Assembly: GCA_002450925.1 (NCBI GenBank)
Contig: DKAU01000083.1
Location: forward strand, 2,503 to 10,435
Reading direction: 5' to 3'
DNA length: 7,933 nucleotides
Source: Thiobacillus sp. UBA6918
GTDB lineage: Bacteria; Pseudomonadota; Gammaproteobacteria; Burkholderiales; Thiobacillaceae
The notes under the pieces are model-generated. The model made no database searches and was not told where the DNA came from. It saw nothing but the letters and a program-made list of their open reading frames with translations. A program made the position numbers and the translations under genes. Each line of letters starts with the position of its first letter. The stretch's first letter is position 1. This document shows, one piece after another, positions 6,401 through 7,933 of this stretch.

Positions 6401-7933
6401 GCCAACCACATCATCGCCGACTGCCACCTCCGGCGGCACCGCTTCATCGCTCAACAACCTGATCACCTCGCTGAACACCAGCCCCTTCTTTGTCACGAAC
6501 ACCACCAGCAGCCCGTATCTTTTTGTCACCGATCCAAAATTCGGTCTCACGGCGCTTTACGGCTCGGACTACTTTCTTGACCAATTGGGCTACGATCCGG
6601 ACGCTTACCTGCGCCTTGGCGACCCCTATTACGAGGAGCAACTGCTGCGTCAGCAGTTGCTGGCAGAATCCGGGCAGCGGTTCATTATTGCGGGGACAAC
6701 CGATGAGAACGAGCAGTTCAAGCAGCTCATGGATAACGGCGTGGCGGTAGCGGGAGACCTCGATTTACGCCTGGGAGTGGCGCTGACAGAAGAGCAGATT
6801 GCCGCACTGACAAAAGACATTGTATGGATGGTGGAAACCGAAGTCACGGTCAACGGCAAGACGGAAACGGTATTGGTGCCACAGCTCTATTTGAGCTCCA
6901 CCACGCAGGCCAATCTGACGCATGGCGCTGCCTTCATCGGCAAAGACATCGTTGTCAAGACGGAAGGGCCGATTACCAACAGCGGGGCCTTCGTGGCATC
7001 GAACAATATCGACATCAAAACGGGGGATACCTTCACCAACACCCTGGGTACCTTGAAGGCCGGCAATGACCTTGGCATTTCCGCCAAGAACGACATCGTC
7101 AACGAGAGCGGAAAAATATCGGGAAACAACGTCAGCCTGACTTCTGAACAGGGTTCTGTTGTGAACCGTACGCTGACACAAGATCAGACCGTCAATGGCG
7201 GCCTGGGAACGGGTACGACAACAACCGTGGGTAGCACCGCAACGATCGAGTCGACCGGCAATCTGAGCATCACTGCCAAGAAAGACATTATTTCTGAGGG
7301 GGGCGACGTCAAGGCCGGTGGGGATGCAAACCTCAAAGCAGGAAACGACATTACTTTCACAGGCATTGAAAAGAAGAGCTATACGGAGAATTCAAGCCTC
7401 GAATATAAGGACGGTAAAGTTACAGCTAGCTCTGGATCCGAACAAAAGACCGAAATTATCGGCTCCGGGCTCACCGTTGGCGGCAACCTGATAGCCAAGG
7501 CTGGAAATGACATCAATATCGAATCCAGCAATGTCGACGTGGCAGGCGATGCCAAACTGAATGCCGGCAATGACATCAACATTACCGCACTGGAGGAAAC
7601 CAGCCACACCCAGCAGGATTCAAAAACCGACGGCAAAAAAACAATCACCACTGAGAAATCCATCAACGACCAGACAACCGTCAAGTCCAGTTCGTTGAAT
7701 ATCGGGGGCAATCTGGCCACCAAGGCCGGAAATGACATCAATATCGAGGCCAGCAATGTCGATGTGGCCGGCGATGCCAAACTCGATGCCGGCAATGAAA
7801 TCAACATTTCCGCGTTGGGTGAAACCAGCCACAGCGCTCAGAGTTCCCTTACTCAAGGCGCGACGTCCATGGCTGTGGAAGCCACCACCATCGACCAGAC
7901 CATCGGCAAGGCGTCTTCCCTGACGACAGGGGG
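3453..7933 (+). CDS. TpsA exoprotein, CdiA/filamentous-hemagglutinin type, 3'-incomplete
   Basis: The frame is open from ATG 3453 to the window edge: 1493 complete codons, no stop seen, C-terminus missing. Residues 1-27 are a signal peptide (cleavage after SSYA). The TPS secretion domain (about 28-290) carries NPNL (99-102), NPNGI (139-143), Cys145-x2-Cys148 and the FAIDSSVLGGMYA block (248-260), all typical of exoproteins exported by a TpsB partner. An FHA-1 beta-helix rich in Asn, Thr and Gly runs to about 775. Residues about 776-1011 are non-repetitive, with four Cys, three Trp and a Thr/Ser/Pro linker (977-999). A Tyr/Pro-type domain follows (about 1010-1147; SDYFLDQLGYDP, RLGDPYYEEQLL, IAALTKDIVWMVE, VLVPQLYL), then FHA-2 repeats (AGNDINI). 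This order is that of CdiA effectors: the protein would form a cell-surface filament with a receptor-binding tip. The toxin domain and immunity gene, if any, lie to the right. A plain adhesin/hemagglutinin remains possible. Confidence 0.95.
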   Translation, partial: MIIKKPLAKICVGISLGVFPVMQSSYAEQIVDPSAPIQNQSTTGLSGSGVPVENIAAPNANGVSHNMFSTFNVGTEGLIINNSKIDINDSNLGKGVLANPNLANGEADLIINEVTSGNRSTLEGPQELVGKSADYILANPNGITCNGCGFINFPRATITTGSPIMNGGILTGFNVEGGDISIEGSGLKAIDEQGAAGADYFDIISRSILINGDVQAKNLSLIAGRNSVDYATGTATALSPDGSAQPQFAIDSSVLGGMYANRITLVGTEAGVGVRLLGNMAASVDDINLDVNGKITFGNNDVSANRDIVLKSRQAAATAGNEIELNGTTLYAKGNTTLQGGDIALTDGRTGAGGNLSITANTFSDTSSGATAAQRDAGGNLTLDVTGAATINKSVLQAGQTTTVNADALTVTNGGRIEASAASSTGNLGITVTNLLDLSDGALASGNSSTINADTITVGSASNDAAGKGIRSTNTTNVTATTGLANAGYIGGGQSLVVNAPTLSNVAGGLMYSGGTANITAGTSLTNAGEIHTVDNATYTANTLINTGRLLSDKSLAVSGNGTLSNTAGDISAGTLLSLAGYSSITNDAKLYAGSSLVLSTAGVLANSSAIQSMGTANLTADVLINKPATASTTAAEIISAGNMVINSRLLSNERTDTAQANIISQGSLSIDSPSSQVVQNTGGLLFAGQDLTIFASSQFLNQAYYDASSNKFSALTFANNGSITLGAPYATALGSTDTRIVRNIDSNIEARAGSVYINADVFENTTLLGTPSVTTVKSTDSGQSPVILDASCGTINETGFHVGDRCTNGYDWTTQSLPVGTDTSPRSQLLAGQDININVKTSGLNKYSLMSAVRNINISGASFTNDALVLTNTRTDFGVTDADGGVWPFGEFAALGCGTVIDSSTYPYGVDGTLCFFVSLGGGVYEAHYKSWNSWTDPTLTTTIYAIDSKIEAGGTVNISPATLQNFNRPAINGATTTSIATPTTSSPTATSGGTASSLNNLITSLNTSPFFVTNTTSSPYLFVTDPKFGLTALYGSDYFLDQLGYDPDAYLRLGDPYYEEQLLRQQLLAESGQRFIIAGTTDENEQFKQLMDNGVAVAGDLDLRLGVALTEEQIAALTKDIVWMVETEVTVNGKTETVLVPQLYLSSTTQANLTHGAAFIGKDIVVKTEGPITNSGAFVASNNIDIKTGDTFTNTLGTLKAGNDLGISAKNDIVNESGKISGNNVSLTSEQGSVVNRTLTQDQTVNGGLGTGTTTTVGSTATIESTGNLSITAKKDIISEGGDVKAGGDANLKAGNDITFTGIEKKSYTENSSLEYKDGKVTASSGSEQKTEIIGSGLTVGGNLIAKAGNDINIESSNVDVAGDAKLNAGNDINITALEETSHTQQDSKTDGKKTITTEKSINDQTTVKSSSLNIGGNLATKAGNDINIEASNVDVAGDAKLDAGNEINISALGETSHSAQSSLTQGATSMAVEATTIDQTIGKASSLTTG
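5780..6485 (+). other. Receptor-binding-like insert of TpsA (residues about 776-1011)
   Basis: Between the FHA-1 repeats and the YP domain the protein loses its beta-helix repeat character for most of this stretch. It has two Cys pairs, Cys793/Cys807 and Cys898/Cys916, and aromatic clusters such as VWPFGEF (Trp888) and YKSWNSW (Trp933, Trp936). A short repeat-like segment (LLAGQDININV) separates the two Cys pairs. In CdiA proteins this position holds the receptor-binding domain that chooses the outer-membrane target on recipient cells. The specific receptor cannot be read from the sequence, and the boundaries are approximate. Confidence 0.55.
6216..6223 (+). repeat. G8 homopolymer in the TpsA coding sequence
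   Basis: Eight consecutive G residues encode part of a Gly-Gly-Gly run (residues about 922-924) within the receptor-binding-like insert. A gain or loss of one base would shift the frame and terminate the protein soon after. It is the longest G tract I noticed in the window. Confidence 0.9.
6486..6893 (+). other. YP (Tyr/Pro) domain of TpsA (residues about 1012-1147)
   Basis: The segment contains the recognisable series S-S-P-Y-L-F-V-T-D-P-K-F, SDYFLDQLGYDP, RLGDPYYEEQLL, LMDNGVAVAGDLDLRLGVAL, EEQIAALTKDIVWMVE and VLVPQLYL. This run is conserved in CdiA-type exoproteins and large hemagglutinins between the receptor-binding region and FHA-2. In CdiA it is linked to the export pause that holds the C-terminal half in the periplasm until a target is met. 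Its presence is the main argument for a CdiA-like rather than a simple FhaB-like protein. Confidence 0.7.
7254..7933 (+). repeat. Exact 225-bp (75-residue) FHA-2 tandem repeats inside TpsA
   Basis: Equivalent codons of the GGNL (or TGNL) motif begin at 7254, 7479 and 7704, each 225 bp apart, and the next GG begins at 7929, where the window ends. The units from 7479 and 7704 are the closest pair: both read GGNL-x-x-KAGNDINIE, then SNVDVAGDAKL, then AGN-x-INI and ETSH, with DNA identity high enough to suggest recent duplication or recombination. The unit from 7254 is more diverged (KAGNDITFTGIEKKSYTE). Each has a variable Lys/Ser/Thr-rich linker after the conserved core. This is the hemagglutinin-repeat type of beta-helix found in FHA-2 regions. 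Confidence 0.85.

Noticed and set aside
7635..7641. A7 run as a programmed frameshift site in TpsA
   Set aside because: It reads GGC AAA AAA ACA in frame, which does not give a canonical -1 slippery heptamer, and no following structure is obvious.
7379..7807. 142-residue minus-strand open frame with internal repeats
   Set aside because: Its repeats simply mirror the 225-bp FHA-2 repeat on the other strand.
7254..7933. CRISPR-like spacing of the regular repeats
   Set aside because: The 225-bp period is coding throughout, with conserved FHA-2 protein motifs; units are far too long and have no short-repeat/spacer structure.

Overview
The window looks like a Gram-negative proteobacterial chromosome segment, because it carries a two-partner secretion (type Vb) locus, which needs an outer membrane. 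Moderate GC, the DUF805-type tail and the intergenic style would fit a betaproteobacterium, but that is a weak inference. All supported genes lie on the + strand.

Left part (1-1190): the last 29 codons of a DUF805-like membrane protein, then a 307-residue polytopic inner-membrane protein that I do not recognise (163-1086), then a possible 34-residue single-helix membrane peptide whose ATG overlaps the previous stop by one base (1086-1190). Spacing and strand suggest one membrane-protein operon unrelated to the secretion locus.

Middle (1191-1632): a 442-bp non-coding region, AT-richer in its second half. It has several inverted repeats (1188-1200, 1371-1390, 1432-1450), a weak sigma-70-like candidate, a sigma-54-like GG-N10-GC match, and two overlapping, mutually exclusive hairpins directly before the secretion operon. 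It probably holds the promoter and regulatory sites of that operon.

Right part (1633-7933): a TpsB outer-membrane transporter (585 aa; signal peptide, plug helix, two POTRA domains, 16-strand-type barrel with the VRGY motif), then 62 bp later a giant TpsA exoprotein. Its reading frame is open from 3453 to the window edge (1493 residues seen, C-terminus missing). Domain order is signal peptide, TPS secretion domain (NPNL, NPNGI, CxxC), short FHA-1 filament, a Cys/Trp/Tyr-rich non-repetitive insert with a Thr/Ser/Pro linker, a Tyr/Pro (YP) domain, and the start of FHA-2 repeats with an exact 225-bp period. This is the order known for CdiA contact-dependent-inhibition effectors and related large hemagglutinins. 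TpsB would move TpsA across the outer membrane; the insert before the YP domain is the expected receptor-binding tip. Any toxin domain and immunity gene would lie beyond the right edge, so CDI function is inferred, not shown.

Points most worth a second look: the divergent receptor-binding-like insert with two Cys pairs, the G8 tract inside it that would switch the protein off with a one-base slip in either direction, the 75-residue FHA-2 repeat, and the alternative hairpins upstream of tpsB.
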